DNA from: Tridacna crocea
Taxonomy: Eukaryota; Mollusca; Bivalvia; Cardiida; Cardiidae
Length of the DNA: 64,000 nt
NCBI GenBank assembly: GCA_943736015.1
Contig: OX031064.1
Coordinates: 35,701,361 to 35,765,360 of the forward strand
Direction of reading: 5' to 3'
The notes below the pieces were generated by a model. The model was not told where the DNA came from. It worked only from the letters and a program-made list of their open reading frames with translations, and did not search any database. The translations under genes and the position numbers were made by a program. Shown here piece after piece: positions 10,706-20,486 of the stretch. Positions within the stretch are counted from its first letter, which is position 1. Each line of letters begins with the position of its first letter.

Positions 10706-10757
10706 GGAAAAGAAGCGTTTGTCTTGTCACATTATATAAAGAATGCCTCTTTGGCAT

Positions 10758-10996
10758 TTAACTCATTACCAAACGACAAAATCTAATGTTTGTCCAAAAG
10801 CATTAATGTTTGTAGACGATGACAAAATAAAAGTGACTGAAAGTTTGAAATTTGTTTTGTAAATGCCATGGTAGAAAACATTGTGAGGGAAAAGGAGAAA
10901 ATGCTGGTTACCAGCATTTTCTCCTTTTCCCACAATGTTTTCTACAGGCCTCTTTCTCAGGGTCGTCAAAATTAGGGATTGTGTGGTAAAAGTTAA
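10758..10996 (-). mobile_element. A6: TTAA hairpin MITE, reverse
   Basis: Ends are TTAACTCATTACCAAACG and GTGTGGTAAAAGTTAA. The hairpin spans 10871-10945 including GTAGAAAACATTGTG, with three extra bases on the left arm (GTGAGGGAAAAGG). The long arm has duplicated material (GTCCAAAAGCATTAATG). Confidence 0.85.
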
Positions 10997-11228
10997 AAGA
11001 AGTGTTGTTGGCGTGAAATAGTGACGTCTCCAAAAATATTGATTTTATATACATCTGCAGTTTGATTGAAGGTGCATGTAAATGCACGATGATGCGCGGT
11101 GGTGTGTGTATTTTTTATTGCACACAATGATTAAAAAGAGCTGTTGTGTGCGACAGGGACTCTTCACACCTTCAAAAAGGATGTAAAAAAAAAAAAGACC
11201 CTCTTCAAACAGGAGTTTTCTCTAGCCC

Positions 11229-11661
11229 TTAACTCACTAAATAACCAATATTAAATTTTCAAACCGATAGCAAAAACACAAGTTTTGCTATTTTAATTAC
11301 CCATTACCACTCAATCCCTACTTTTGACGCCCCTGGAAAAGAAGCCTTTTGAGAACATTGTGGGAAAAGGAGAAAATGCTGGTAACCAGCATTTTCTCCT
11401 TTTCCCACAATGTTTTCTACCTAATCAATAAACAATTGCACCATTTGAGCCACACTGAAGTTGTCGGCTGCAAATGCCTTCAATTTGGACAGAGCTAAAA
11501 TTTTGTCGTCTGGTAAAGGGTTAAAGGTACATGCAGGCTAAAGATATTTCCTCATCGGACAGTGTAGATCAAAGATCAGACTGCACGTTCTGTGCAGTCT
11601 GATCTTGATCTACACTGTCCGCTGAAGGTGAGTGAATCGCGCTTAGCAGACTAAGGATTAA
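11229..11661 (+). mobile_element. C4: family C element interrupted by A7
   Basis: The left part (11229-11296) begins TTAACTCACTAAATAACC. The right part (11525-11661) carries the hairpin 11556-11621 (CGGACAGTGTAGATCAAAG...CTACACTGTCCG) and the end GCGCTTAGCAGACTAAGGATTAA. The two parts join across A7 to give a normal C element of about 205 bp. Confidence 0.85.
11297..11524 (+). mobile_element. A7: TTAA hairpin MITE nested in C4
   Basis: It lies between C4 halves, after a TTAA at 11293-11296. The left end is TTACCCATTACCAC (one A lost) and the right end GGTAAAGGGTTAA. The hairpin 11351-11417 is near-perfect. Insertion at a TTAA inside C shows A moved after C was in place. Confidence 0.88.
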
Positions 11662-11888
11662 TTCTTCACAAAACGATCGGTTGTTTTTACGAGTCATAGA
11701 AAAAAATGGCTTCTGGAAAAAAAAAACAAAAAGCGTGGAAAAAGGAGAAAAATGGTTATATCAAGCATGTTCTCCATTTCACACAATGTATTTTTTTCCC
11801 CTATCATTTCAAGATACAATTAAGGTGTCGTCTGCTTGTACTTTGATTTTGGACAAATCTAAAATATTATTGCTTGGTAGAGTGTAAA
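11658..11888 (+). repeat. A8: degenerate A copy sharing the C4 end TTAA
   Basis: It begins at the TTAA that ends C4. Remnants include GTTTTTACGAGTCATAG, a broken hairpin (GTGGAAAAAGGAGAAAAATG / CATGTTCTCCATTTCACAC), TGTCGTCTGCTTGTACTTTG and GCTTGGTAGAGTGTAA. Confidence 0.65.
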
Positions 11889-12123
11889 TAAATCCATAAT
11901 TTTATGGTCCAGATCGCGCGATATAATACATCGAATGAAAGCCTCCCATCACACAGTTAGAAAATAGTTATTTAAATTCCTTTCCCACATTTTTCTTATT
12001 TCATTTTTTTCCCTCTCTCACTTTAATCAGAACACGTGTTTTTTTTAAAAAAGAGTCGAATTGAGAATTTTTTCACCCCATGTCCATACTTCTTTAAATA
12101 GTGCTACTGCACTAGATGAACCC

Positions 12124-12358
12124 TTAACCCTTTCCAAAAACAATCCCTGGTTTTTACGGGTCTGGAATAGTAGCCTTTTGAAAACATTGTAGGAAAAGGA
12201 GAAAATGCTGGTAACCCAGCATTTTCTCCTTTTCCTACAATGTTTTCTACCCTATCATACTCGGACAGAAATCATCTTTTCAGCAAGAGTTGAATTGTCG
12301 TCTGCGAATGGTTTCAATTTGGTCTAGTCCAAAAGCTTGTCGTTTGGGAAAGGGTTAA
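12124..12358 (+). mobile_element. A9: TTAA hairpin MITE, full length
   Basis: Ends are TTAACCCTTTCCAAAAAC and TTTGGGAAAGGGTTAA. Hairpin 12180-12247 carries GTAGGAAAAGG on one arm and CCTTTTCCTAC on the other, a matched variant. Long arm: TGTCGTCTGCGAATGG, CAATTTGGTCTAGTCC. Confidence 0.88.
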
Positions 12359-12543
12359 AACATTGTGACAGGAAGGAAAGTTGCTTGTAAAGCGTTTCAT
12401 ATTTTCATTTGCTGTCTTAGCATTTCATTATAACCACTTTCTCCAAATTATAATAGAACTTATTCTTACATATGCATGTATATAAAGAAAAAATAGAATT
12501 ACACATCAATTGTTTCAATAGGGAGACTTACAAATACCACTTC

Positions 12544-12772
12544 TTAACCATTTACCAAAACGGTCCCCACTTTTAACGACCCTGAGAAACAAGCCTTTTG
12601 AAAACATCAAGGGAACAGGGGGAAATGCTGGTAGCCAGCGTTTTCTCGTATTCCCACAATTTTCTCTACCCTTCCAAAACCTTTTTTTTTTTTCTTAAGT
12701 TTTGAGTCAAATTTATTGTGTCGTTTGCAAAAAGTTTCAAGTCTATTTTTTTTTCGTTTAGTAAAAGGTTAA
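12544..12772 (+). mobile_element. A10: TTAA hairpin MITE, diverged hairpin
   Basis: It is 229 bp with TTAACCATTTACCAAAAC and TAGTAAAAGGTTAA ends. The hairpin 12600-12667 has several unmatched changes, and the long arm includes a poly-T run. It is an older copy than A7 or A9. Confidence 0.78.
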
Positions 12773-13702
12773 CAAAGTGACTTCTTCTCCTGTCTGTGAT
12801 CTCATATGGTTTTCGTGAACTATATGAAGTTATGAAATGTAAACTTACTTACAAAAAAAAAAACCCTACAAATGAAGTTTTAAAAGAGTTTAAGAAAAAT
12901 CTATTATGGATAAAATTGGTAAATTTCATGAAGGAAAAGTATTCATTTTTTTTGCAAAGCATGAATTATTAAAACCAAAAAGCCATGTGGAAAAACACTA
13001 AATCTTTTCAGTAAAACATGGTCACGTACGAATTTATTGCCAAAAATAATGAATGAATTTATATTAAATACGACCAGTATAGGTGGGGTATAGTTAACCT
13101 TTTCAAATCGTTCGGATGTTAAGGTAAGACCTGTGTAATGGAAAACAGCTATTTCCACTAAAATATCATCCTGCAAAATTAGCTATAATTAAAAATGAGT
13201 ATTATTGAACTACTTTCACCTTTTCATTTTTTCCATTTTTTCCTTCTTTGAATTATCATTAATAAATATAAAACCGCTATATACTCAATTGAAAAAGAGA
13301 TAACAATTACCTCCCTTTTTAGAAAACAAACAAAAGTATCAAAAAATAGTTTCAAGATAGACATAAACGGAATATCTGATCCGTTAGAAATGTGCAAAAA
13401 TATTATTTCTGCATAAATCCTTATTTATCCTTATTTAACAACCAATTAGAATTTTTGCCAAATGTTCACCGGAAGTGCATTACACAGGTCTTACCTTAAG
13501 CACGAGGAAGTATACTGTCTTGGATAGGGTGGATCAAGACAACACTATATAGAACTTAAGAAAAATCTTGAAATCTAAAATAGATGACCCACTATTCTGG
13601 AAATGGATTCAAAAGGCAAATGACTAACGAGAAGTTCTTCTTCAAAGTCAAGTCCTCGTCAAGTCGGTATTTCAGTCTAATACAGATGCTGCCGGTGAAA
13701 TG
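12773..13702. other. Repeat-poor unassigned interval
   Basis: AT-rich sequence with no recognised repeat. The 77-codon minus-strand frame at 12943-13176 has no domain I can identify. Confidence 0.35.
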
Positions 13703-13730
13703 CCGGTGTAATACAAATTGACCCATGACC

Positions 13731-13772
<42 letters not shown>

Positions 13773-13999
13773 CTATTTAGTACCATGACATTTGTTTAAA
13801 AAACATTTTGTATATGACGATATACATGTGTATGTATAAGTCAATAAAGATTCTGATTCTGATTCATTATTCTACGTAGAGAAATGATCCAAGAGGGTTT
13901 TTTTCTCTACGTAGAATTATGACCAGGTCATTTCTCTACGTAGTGAAATGGCCCATGGGTCATTTTGTAGGGGAGGGTCATTTCTCTGCATTACACCGG
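13703..13999. mobile_element. J1: MITE-like element with CCGGTGTAAT ends
   Basis: Inverted ends CCGGTGTAAT (13703-13712) and ATTACACCGG (13990-13999) enclose repeated, mutually inverted copies of CTACGTAGAGAAATGA (13872, 13900, 13931). A related copy of the right part is at 29,156-29,238. A (GA)n microsatellite at about 13,735-13,771 lies just inside the left end. Confidence 0.7.
13735..13771. repeat. (GA)n microsatellite
   Basis: About 18 nearly uninterrupted GA units, located inside J1. It explains the SLSLSLSL minus-strand frame. Confidence 0.95.
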
Positions 14000-14029
14000 T
14001 ATTATTGCATTATTCTTTATTCTGCTATA

Positions 14030-14225
14030 TAAATTACAGAAAACTTTCAAGCCGACAGCAAAAAGTTGAATAATTGGTTCATCTTTTCAACTTTATCTCT
14101 TTGGAAAAAAAATCTTTATCGGACAGTGCAGATCCAAGATCAGACTGCACGTTCTGTGCAGTCTGATCTTGATCTACACTGTCCGCTAAAGGTCAGCGAG
14201 TCGCGCTTAGGAGCTTAAAGGTTAA
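14030..14225 (+). mobile_element. C5: family C element
   Basis: Hairpin 14120-14185 runs CGGACAGTGCAGATCCAAG to GATCTACACTGTCCG. The right part has GGTCAGCGAGTCGCGCTTAG and ends GCTTAAAGGTTAA. The left end, next to J1, is unclear; AACTTTCAAGCCGACAGC matches the usual left arm. Confidence 0.8.
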
Positions 14226-14559
14226 CTTACTGTATGGTGCTGAATGATTGTCAAAAACCCGGTTTCCCAGTACTGTACATAAACTACATGTATGCATCGA
14301 CGAAAACGATTTGTTTTCTATGTGGGTTTTTATGTCGTTTTACTTAAACGTCCGATCAAACTTCAACAAAAAGTTCGAAACTCACCGGAAAAACAGCCCT
14401 TCCTCCTACGACCAGCACCAGTAGCAGCGTCAGCAACCTGCATAAATAAAATGGAAAGATCATTAGACACAGTTCTCAAAGTCACTAACTAAAGATAAAC
14501 TCTGCGCTGTAAAGTTGATTTTTCACACCCTTGCGGTATAGTAACGTTATATCAAATGA

Positions 14560-14710
14560 GAGATAATGCATAGGAGTAAAGCTTCGACCACTAACATTAA
14601 AGGTTGGGGGTTCAAATCCAGTGATAAGGATGGTCAACCTTTGGAACTGCCCACATCGGGGTCCGAGCACTGGCTTGGCTACAGGGAAACAGTTATTGAA
14701 ATTATCTGAT
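14560..14710 (+). repeat. Possible tRNA-related SINE fragment
   Basis: GGGGGTTCAAATCCAGTG (14609-14626) fits a B box, and ACCACTAAC about 20 bases upstream could belong to a degraded tRNA-like head. The rest is unique in the window, so this is tentative. Confidence 0.3.
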
Positions 14711-14847
14711 CTAACCAGTAGAATGTGTTTCACAGTCCTTATAAAATACATTTACATGAGCAGGTTTAAGCTTTCAGGCTAAAGAACAGTGTTCCACCTA
14801 CCATCTCTGATGGAAGACCCCTACATTAGCCAGTTCAGAGGGTCTAA

Positions 14848-15008
14848 TTAATCCGCAAACAACTAAATTTTAGGCTTGTCCAAATTGAAAGCATTTGAAC
14901 ACGAAAAAATATATATGTGACTCAAAAATTGAAACTTGACTTTAGAAGAATGAAAAAAGGTTTCTTTCTCAGGGTCGCCAAAAGTAGGGATTGTGTGGTA
15001 ATGGGTTA
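14848..15008 (-). mobile_element. Family A derivative lacking the hairpin
   Basis: It has TTAA at both ends (14848-14851, 15005-15008). It carries the reverse long arm (ATTTTAGGCTTGTCCAAATT) and the short arm (CTTTCTCAGGGTCGCC, GTGTGGTAATGGGTTAA), but only TTGACTTTAGAAGAATGAAA lies where the 67 bp hairpin should be. It is an internal deletion that removed the palindrome and kept both ends. Confidence 0.85.
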
Positions 15009-15134
15009 ATACCAAAAAAAAATCAACAGTCAACATACATGTAAATATGCCAAGACTCATGTAAGAAAATCCTGTGGAGATCAGCAAAAATTTAGCCAAG
15101 GCCTTCGCAGATCTTCAAATAACAATAGATATAT

Positions 15135-15545
15135 CATCTTCGCAAGCCAAGGCTGACGATTTACTACGCTACTCTACCCTTGGCGGATCGAGCTTGATTT
15201 TTACATTCCCCCGATACGCTTTTTAATTGGATGCAGCCAGCTCTAACTGCAACGAATGAAATCGCTCGTAGCATTTCATCTTTGATAAAAATAGAATAAG
15301 GCAGCGACCTTTCGAATAGAAGATAAATATGGAAACCCACATGGATGTCTGCTTATTGCTTCAAGTTGAATAATTGTATTCGTAAGCGGTTTGTAAAACT
15401 ATATTTCAATTGCTTTTAGAAATATGATGTAAAGGGGGATAATAACCAGCATTCAATAGAGGGTGCATCGCATGAATCTCGAAATCGGGCTCAATCAGCC
15501 AAGGTAAGATCCACGTAGTAATCGTAACCTTGGCTCGCGAAGATG
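15135..15545. mobile_element. K: MITE-like element with ~58 bp inverted ends
   Basis: The left end (15135-15192) reads CATCTTCGCAAGCCAAGG, then ACGATTTACTACG. The right end (15488-15545) is its diverged inverted copy, ending CCTTGGCTCGCGAAGATG. The unique middle of about 295 bp has no open frame of note. It is a single copy in this window, and its transposon superfamily is unknown to me. Confidence 0.65.
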
Positions 15546-15829
15546 TAGATAAATGTGCAGTTCAATAAATGATCCACTTTCAGAGTAGAATTTTTTTAAC
15601 GAATGAAAAATTAAAATGTAAGCCAGGGGGAGGGGGGATGAATGTATGTGAGAAAATGACAGTGGTTGACCTTTACAGCAAAAGGTCAAAGTTTTACATT
15701 TTATGACAGAATGCACAACGTTTTATAATGCATCCCGCCATTTCTTTTTGATGCAAACCCTATCCTACGATTTCACGCATCTTTTACAGTCCCGCAGTTA
15801 ATGTTCGTGACCCTTCCAGCCAGGTAGGC

Positions 15830-15925
15830 GAAAGCTTGAGTTTTTTTGCAGACGGCATAGATCAAGATCAGACTTCACAAAACGTGCAGTCTGATCTTGG
15901 TCTATACCGTCGGCTTGCTAAGTGT
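15830..15925. repeat. C6: family C hairpin variant
   Basis: The hairpin 15848-15914 has GCAGACGGCATAGATCAAG and TCTATACCGTCGGC at its base, so the usual GGACAGTGTAG border is replaced on both arms. Confidence 0.7.
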
Positions 15926-16132
15926 AGCCAATGAGAAAGAAGCCGTTCTGAGGTTCAGTGAAGTGTACATGAATTTTAAGCCGTCCAAAAAAAGGTCCAA
16001 TTGATATATTTGGCCTAAAAAAAAGTTGAACTTCTTCAGCTCAAAGTCCTCAAAAAATACTGACAGAATGACATATCAAGCACAATCTCCATTTATCACA
16101 ATATTTTCGAAATCAGCTATACTCCTCCACCC

Positions 16133-16338
16133 TTAACCTGCTTACTAAATGAAATGAAAATTTCAAACTTGTACTAAAAATCCAAATTCTGTTATTCAAA
16201 GGGTAATTTTGGAAGCAGAATATCTTCTAATCGGACAGTGCAGATTCAAGATCAGACTGCACGTTCTGTGCAGTCTGATCTTGATCTACACTGTCCGAAA
16301 AAGGGTCATTAACCCACACTTCGCAGCTTAAGAGTTAA
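16133..16338 (+). mobile_element. C7: family C element, full length (206 bp)
   Basis: This is the clearest uninterrupted C copy. TTAA lies at both ends (16133-16136, 16335-16338). The left arm holds AAATTTCAAACTTGTACT, the hairpin is at 16232-16297 (CGGACAGTGCAGATTCAAG...GATCTACACTGTCCG), and the right arm is CACTTCGCAGCTTAAGAGTTAA. It has the same TTAA ends as families A, B and L but an unrelated hairpin. Confidence 0.85.
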
Positions 16339-16562
16339 AAAAAAGTTTTCTCATTTTTTCTTTATATATATTTTTTTTTCAAAATAATAGCAATGTAGGA
16401 AAAACTCAATAACTGTGACGGTGAAGAAACGGGCTATTTGATGCTCGGGATATGCAGATTGCGGGCAATAAATTAGAATTATGCTACGAAACATTACAAA
16501 TAACCTTCATAAAAAAAATCCTTTTGAAGAATTTCATACACACGTAACACCTGACTTCATTT

Positions 16563-16780
16563 TTAACTCTTTACAAAACTCGTTAGTTTTTAAATATGTT
16601 CAGTTTGAAAGTATTTGCAGACAACAAGTTATAGGTACCTCAAATGGGTGAAATTTGGCACTGACAGAGTGGAATGACATATCGTAAATAAGATGCAGTT
16701 AATTACTAGCAACATTTTCTTATTTTCTTACAGTGTTTCGACAATTTTTTGCTCACGGTTGTTAAGAAAACGGGAATATA
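16563..16780 (-). repeat. Degenerate family A copy
   Basis: TTAACTCTTTACAAAAC, GAAAGTATTTGCAGACAAC and AGCAACATTTTCTTATTTTC are recognisable. The left hairpin arm and the right TTAA end are lost. Confidence 0.55.
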
Positions 16781-16874
16781 CCGTAGATGGCTAACCATAT
16801 ACACAGGTAAATTATACGGCAATTTCAAAGCTGTTGTTAGTAAAAGAAAATATCGTACAACAGGATAGAACAAG

Positions 16875-16915
16875 GCAAAACCAGACTGCGGTCTGATCTT
16901 GATCAACACCATCAA
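16875..16915. repeat. C8: small family C remnant
   Basis: CCAGACTGCGGTCTGATCTT is the collapsed tip and right arm of a C hairpin. Confidence 0.45.
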
Positions 16916-16984
16916 TAATAGCTACATAAATGGTGAAATAGTTAATTTGAGGTCTGCCTACGGGCCATTGTTTTTTGGAGTGGT

Positions 16985-17450
16985 TTAACCCCTTGCGATA
17001 ACTACAAAATTTTGGACTTGCGCAAAGTCAAAGCATGTGCCAATATCAAGTCACATACATGTATTGCTCAAATGGTACAAAATGACTCTGATGGGATAGG
17101 ATAGAAAAACATTGTAGGAAAAGTAGAAAGCTGGTTACCAGCATTTTCTACTTTTCCTACAATGTTTTTTAAAAGTCCTCTTTCTCAAAGGCGTTTAACC
17201 CATTAACACACAATCCCTACTTTTGACGACCCGGAGAAAGAATTCTTTAGAAAACATTGTGAGAAAAGGAGAAAATGCTGGTAAGCAGCATTTTCTCCTT
17301 TTCCCGCAATGTTTTCTACCCTTCATAAAACAAATTTCAAATTTTCAGTCACTTTTATTTTGTCGTCTGCAAATGCTTTCGATTTGGACAAGCCTAAAAT
17401 ACTGTAGTTTGGTAATGAGTTAAAATCATGATTGTGCGGTAAGCGGTTTA
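16985..17450 (-). mobile_element. A11: family A element interrupted by A12
   Basis: The left part (16985-17198) has TTAACCCCTTGCGATAAC and a hairpin (17105-17170) with matched variants GTAGGAAAAGTAG / CTACTTTTCCTAC. The right part resumes at about 17424 with ATCATGATTGTGCGGTAAGC and ends GGTTTA near 17450. The missing piece between them is exactly A12. Confidence 0.82.
17195..17423 (+). mobile_element. A12: TTAA hairpin MITE nested in A11
   Basis: It is 229 bp between TTAA at 17195-17198 and 17420-17423. The hairpin is at 17250-17316 and the long arm has TTTTGTCGTCTGCAAATGC. It is inserted at a TTAA in the short arm of A11 in the opposite orientation. Confidence 0.87.
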
Positions 17451-17459
17451 TCTGATAGA

Positions 17460-17545
17460 AGATAAGGTTTTAGAATGGTCCATATATTACTTGCAGACGA
17501 CAAAATCAACATGACTCAAACGATGAGCGTTGTGTTGGAGAAGTT
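17460..17545 (-). repeat. Family A long-arm fragment
   Basis: GGTTTTAGAATGGTCCATA, TTGCAGACGACAAAATCAAC and ATGACTCAAACGATGA match the reverse long arm. No hairpin follows. Confidence 0.5.
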
Positions 17546-17799
17546 TGGGTCTGTGTGCAACGTGATTACATTCATTTGCATCTCACTACGACAGGACACG
17601 ACGTTTGTGATATTTGAATTTGTTTGTTGGATGTTTTATCTAGTTCCTCAATGTAACGGCCATGACGGTGAAATACATTTCCTCACTTAAACGTTACGTT
17701 AAGATGTATAAGTATTTGATGCCACAATTCCGTATTTCAATTGAATAACGGTGATGACTAACAACACAAATGTTCCCCAGGTTTCATCAGTGAAAGATT

Positions 17800-17910
17800 T
17801 GGAGACTGCGATGCCGTGCCAAACGATACCACCATAAGGCCAGCGCCCGGAGCAGGGATTAAACCCGAAATATCAGGATTATAGATAAACCTAAGGCCTT
17901 TGCTGTTCAG
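17800..17910 (-). repeat. tRNA-like SINE fragment
   Basis: The minus strand has CGGGTTTAATCCCTGCTCC, a good B-box match, followed by GGGCGCTGGCCTTATGG. The sequence near 51,150-51,215 resembles it (TTCAATCCCTGCTTGGGC), suggesting a low-copy SINE family. Confidence 0.4.
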
Positions 17911-18447
17911 CCATAAAGGATCACGTGTGGAAGAGAAGGGGTGGGGGAAGGAGGGAGCAAGTTGCACAATGAATTGATATAACCACCACTTTATTTGAAG
18001 TGGTATTTATCATATTAAAAAAAGAACCGCCTATCATTCATAAATGGCTTTTTTTAGGGGGAAACCCTTGCAGGGAAAATACAACGGGTTGCACATAAAA
18101 TAAGAACTGGAAAAGTAAGTCTGCTGCCAGGATTTCAAATGCACCACGAAACCGACATTGGATACTTTTCCTGGATTGTTTATGAAGTGTAACATAATGT
18201 AGTATATATTGCATACTTACTAAAGATCACTCATTATTTTTAGCAAAAACGTATATGCAAAAACATCCAGGATAAATATGGTGCATCACAATATTGAAGA
18301 TTGATTTCAAGAATGAAATTAAACAAGAAAATATTGAAAAGAGAACGGAAAGGGACGGACAGAGAAACTGATTATCTTAAATTCTTGTATTGCCCCAATA
18401 TTTGAGAAAAAAAAATAGACTGGTGCATGAGGAGACAACGTCGTTTC
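17911..18447. other. Unassigned sequence
   Basis: No gene or clear repeat was found. Confidence 0.35.
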
Positions 18448-18668
18448 TTGTCAGACGACAAAATTTAGACTGTGTCAAATTGAAAGCATTTGCAGACGAC
18501 AAATCAAGTGATGCTCAAAACATGAAATTCGTATTTTAAAGAGTAGAAAACATAGTGGGAAAAAGGAGAAAATGCTGGTAAGCAACATTTTCTCCTTTTC
18601 CCAAAATGTTTTCAAAAAGCCTTCTTTCTCGGGGTCGTTATGTTCGACATTGTGCAGCAAAGGATTAA
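18448..18668 (-). mobile_element. A13: family A element, left end decayed
   Basis: The long arm (AAATTTAGACTGTGTCAAAT, GCATTTGCAGACGAC) leads to the hairpin 18546-18613, then CTTCTTTCTCGGGGTCGTTA, ending CAGCAAAGGATTAA. The terminal TTAA (18665-18668) also begins B2. Confidence 0.8.
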
Positions 18669-18892
18669 ACCTTTCCCAAACGACAAATTTTGGACTTTTC
18701 GAAAGTGAAAGAGTTTGCAGACGAAAATTTTAGATTTTGAAAAAATGGCAGAAAGTTGTCAAAAAGGGTAGAAAACACCGTGGGAAAAGGAGAAATTGCT
18801 CGTTTCGAGCAATTTCTCCTTTTCCCATAGTGTTTTCAAAAGACTTTTACTGCAGACACGTAAAAACCAGGGCTTGTTTGGGAAAGGGTTAA
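18665..18892 (-). mobile_element. B2: family B element sharing TTAA with A13
   Basis: Ends are TTAAACCTTTCCCAAACG and TTGGGAAAGGGTTAA. The hairpin 18771-18837 has tip GCTCGTTTCGAGC. It closely follows B1, including CTGCAGACACGTAAAAACCA in the short arm. Confidence 0.88.
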
Positions 18893-19013
18893 TTGTGAAA
18901 AATGTAAAGGGTATACGGGTATAACAGAATATTTGTCCAAATGAGCGACAATTGATCAATTCTTCCTGTCAGCGTTCATATTACACTACCGTATATTTAG
19001 TCTGACCTCTTCA

Positions 19014-19078
19014 AAACTCTTTACCAAATGACAAGATTCTAGACTGGTCCATATTGAAAATATTTACAGAAGACAAAC
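19014..19078 (-). repeat. Family A long-arm fragment
   Basis: AACTCTTTACCAAATGACAA and TAGACTGGTCCATATTG are the outer part of a reverse A copy. The rest is missing. Confidence 0.55.
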
Positions 19079-19093
19079 AAAGCGTGGGTTTAA

Positions 19094-19230
19094 TTAACGG
19101 TACCTTACCCCTAAAGCCCACTAAGCGTGACTAACGAATCTTTTTGTGGACAGTGCAGGTCTAGATCAGTGCACAAAAAAAAACTTGCGGTCTGATCTTG
19201 GGTCTACATTTCCCGAAAAGGAGATTTTTC
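19094..19230 (-). repeat. C9: worn family C copy, reverse
   Basis: AAGCCCACTAAGCGTGACTA leads to GGACAGTGCAGGTCTAGATC and a mismatched return arm (GCGGTCTGATCTTGGGTCTA). Confidence 0.6.
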
Positions 19231-19288
19231 TCTCCTAAACATAGGTTTGAAATAGCAACATTTCGGTTTTTACGATCTACTTGCACAG

Positions 19289-19375
19289 AGCTCCAGATAA
19301 GGAGGAGAGATAATATTCTAAAATCATCATTTCTCTTCGAAACCCTATGTTGTGGGTACTCATTAGAATCGTCTC
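19289..19375 (-). repeat. H1: half of a family H palindrome
   Basis: Family H is a near-perfect palindrome (full copies at 31.2 and 50.7 kb). Here only one arm is present, from AGCTCCAGATAAGGAGG through CCCTATGTTGTGGGTACTC to AGAATCGTCTC. It ends exactly where the centre of the palindrome would be and is followed at once by a family E end. Confidence 0.8.
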
Positions 19376-19436
19376 CATGGCGGCACTTTACGCAAATGTC
19401 CGAATGCCCCTTTTCACGTGTTACAGCCCATATCAT
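19376..19436 (+). repeat. Family E right end fused to H1
   Basis: GGCACTTTACGCAAATGTCC, GAATGCCCCTTTTCACG and CAGCCCATAT match the right end of the E copy at 59.4-59.7 kb. Confidence 0.75.
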
Positions 19437-20271
19437 ACATGCTTGTTTAGAAAGCCGAGCCACATTTGAGTGCAACTAGTACTCATATGTTATTATTCCC
19501 CGCTAGATGGCATTCTAGAAATACTCATTTATCTAATTTAGGCCTCCTGGGTACAGAGCCGGACTACTTTTCTACGCGACAACCGTTACTTTGAATTTCA
19601 AACTGAAGTAAAGGTTTACTTGATAAAACGCTACTTGGTGCGATTTATTCAGCTGTGATCAGCAGTTTAGAGAAATCTGGAGCTTAAACAGGCCTGATTT
19701 TTCCTCGTATTGATAAAAGCCATTTTCTCCATTTACACTACTTTATAGCGCGTATTACTACAATCTCCCCAATATCGGGGAGAGTGATGCGTCATATAAG
19801 AAGAATATGATATGCGCAGACAACGACTCTTATGTATTCATACATATCACCAGCATTTTATTATTTTCCCACACTGTTTATAAACGGTTTCCGTCCAAAA
19901 AATTCAAACGTTCGTTTGAGAAAAAAGATAGAGTGCACCTCATTCAGGTTTTACATTCATACATACTACTGTATTATAGAAAATATTCCTATAGAAAGCC
20001 AGGCCAGTGCAACCGGTAATCTTATGCATATTTGCGGCGAAACTCACCCATTCGTATCTTTTCTGCCTCTTTACAGCTGTTTTTTTAATACACGACAATT
20101 TATGACACCTCAAAAAAGCACTGAATGCTCTACGGTGTTTTGTCTGTTGTTATTCACAAATTTCGTCAATTTCCTTTTTTTTTTTCCTTTCAACGTTTTC
20201 CAAAGATTATATCACTGAAATTCCTCCTGATATCCCAGGCGAAAAAGGTGTATCTGTCGCATTGATTCCAA
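19437..20271. other. Repeat-poor unassigned interval
   Basis: A 128-codon frame at 19832-20218 is low in complexity toward its end (FVNFLFFFPFNVF) and shows no domain I recognise. I do not call it a gene. Confidence 0.35.
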
Positions 20272-20486
20272 TTAACCCTTATACAGATGAATAACTAATA
20301 TTAATTTTTCAATTCGATCATAAAAAACCCAAATATCGCTTTTTTAAAAAGTATGTTTTGGGGAATAATATCTCTTTCTCGGACGGTATAGATCTATAAG
20401 ATCAGACTGCATGTTATGTACTGTTTGATCTTGATCTACATTATCTTCCAAAGTTCAGTGGCTGCCGTTGAGCAGCCTAGGGGTTA
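20272..20486 (+). mobile_element. C10: family C element
   Basis: The left end is TTAACCCTTATACAGATG and the left arm holds AATTTTTCAATTCGATC. The hairpin 20380-20448 is mismatched (CGGACGGTATAGATCTATAAG...). The right end GCAGCCTAGGGGTTA is intact except for the last base. Confidence 0.75.

Noticed and set aside
19832..20218. 128-codon plus-strand frame
   Set aside because: No domain, no splice sites that I trust, and a low-complexity end (FVNFLFFFPFNVF).
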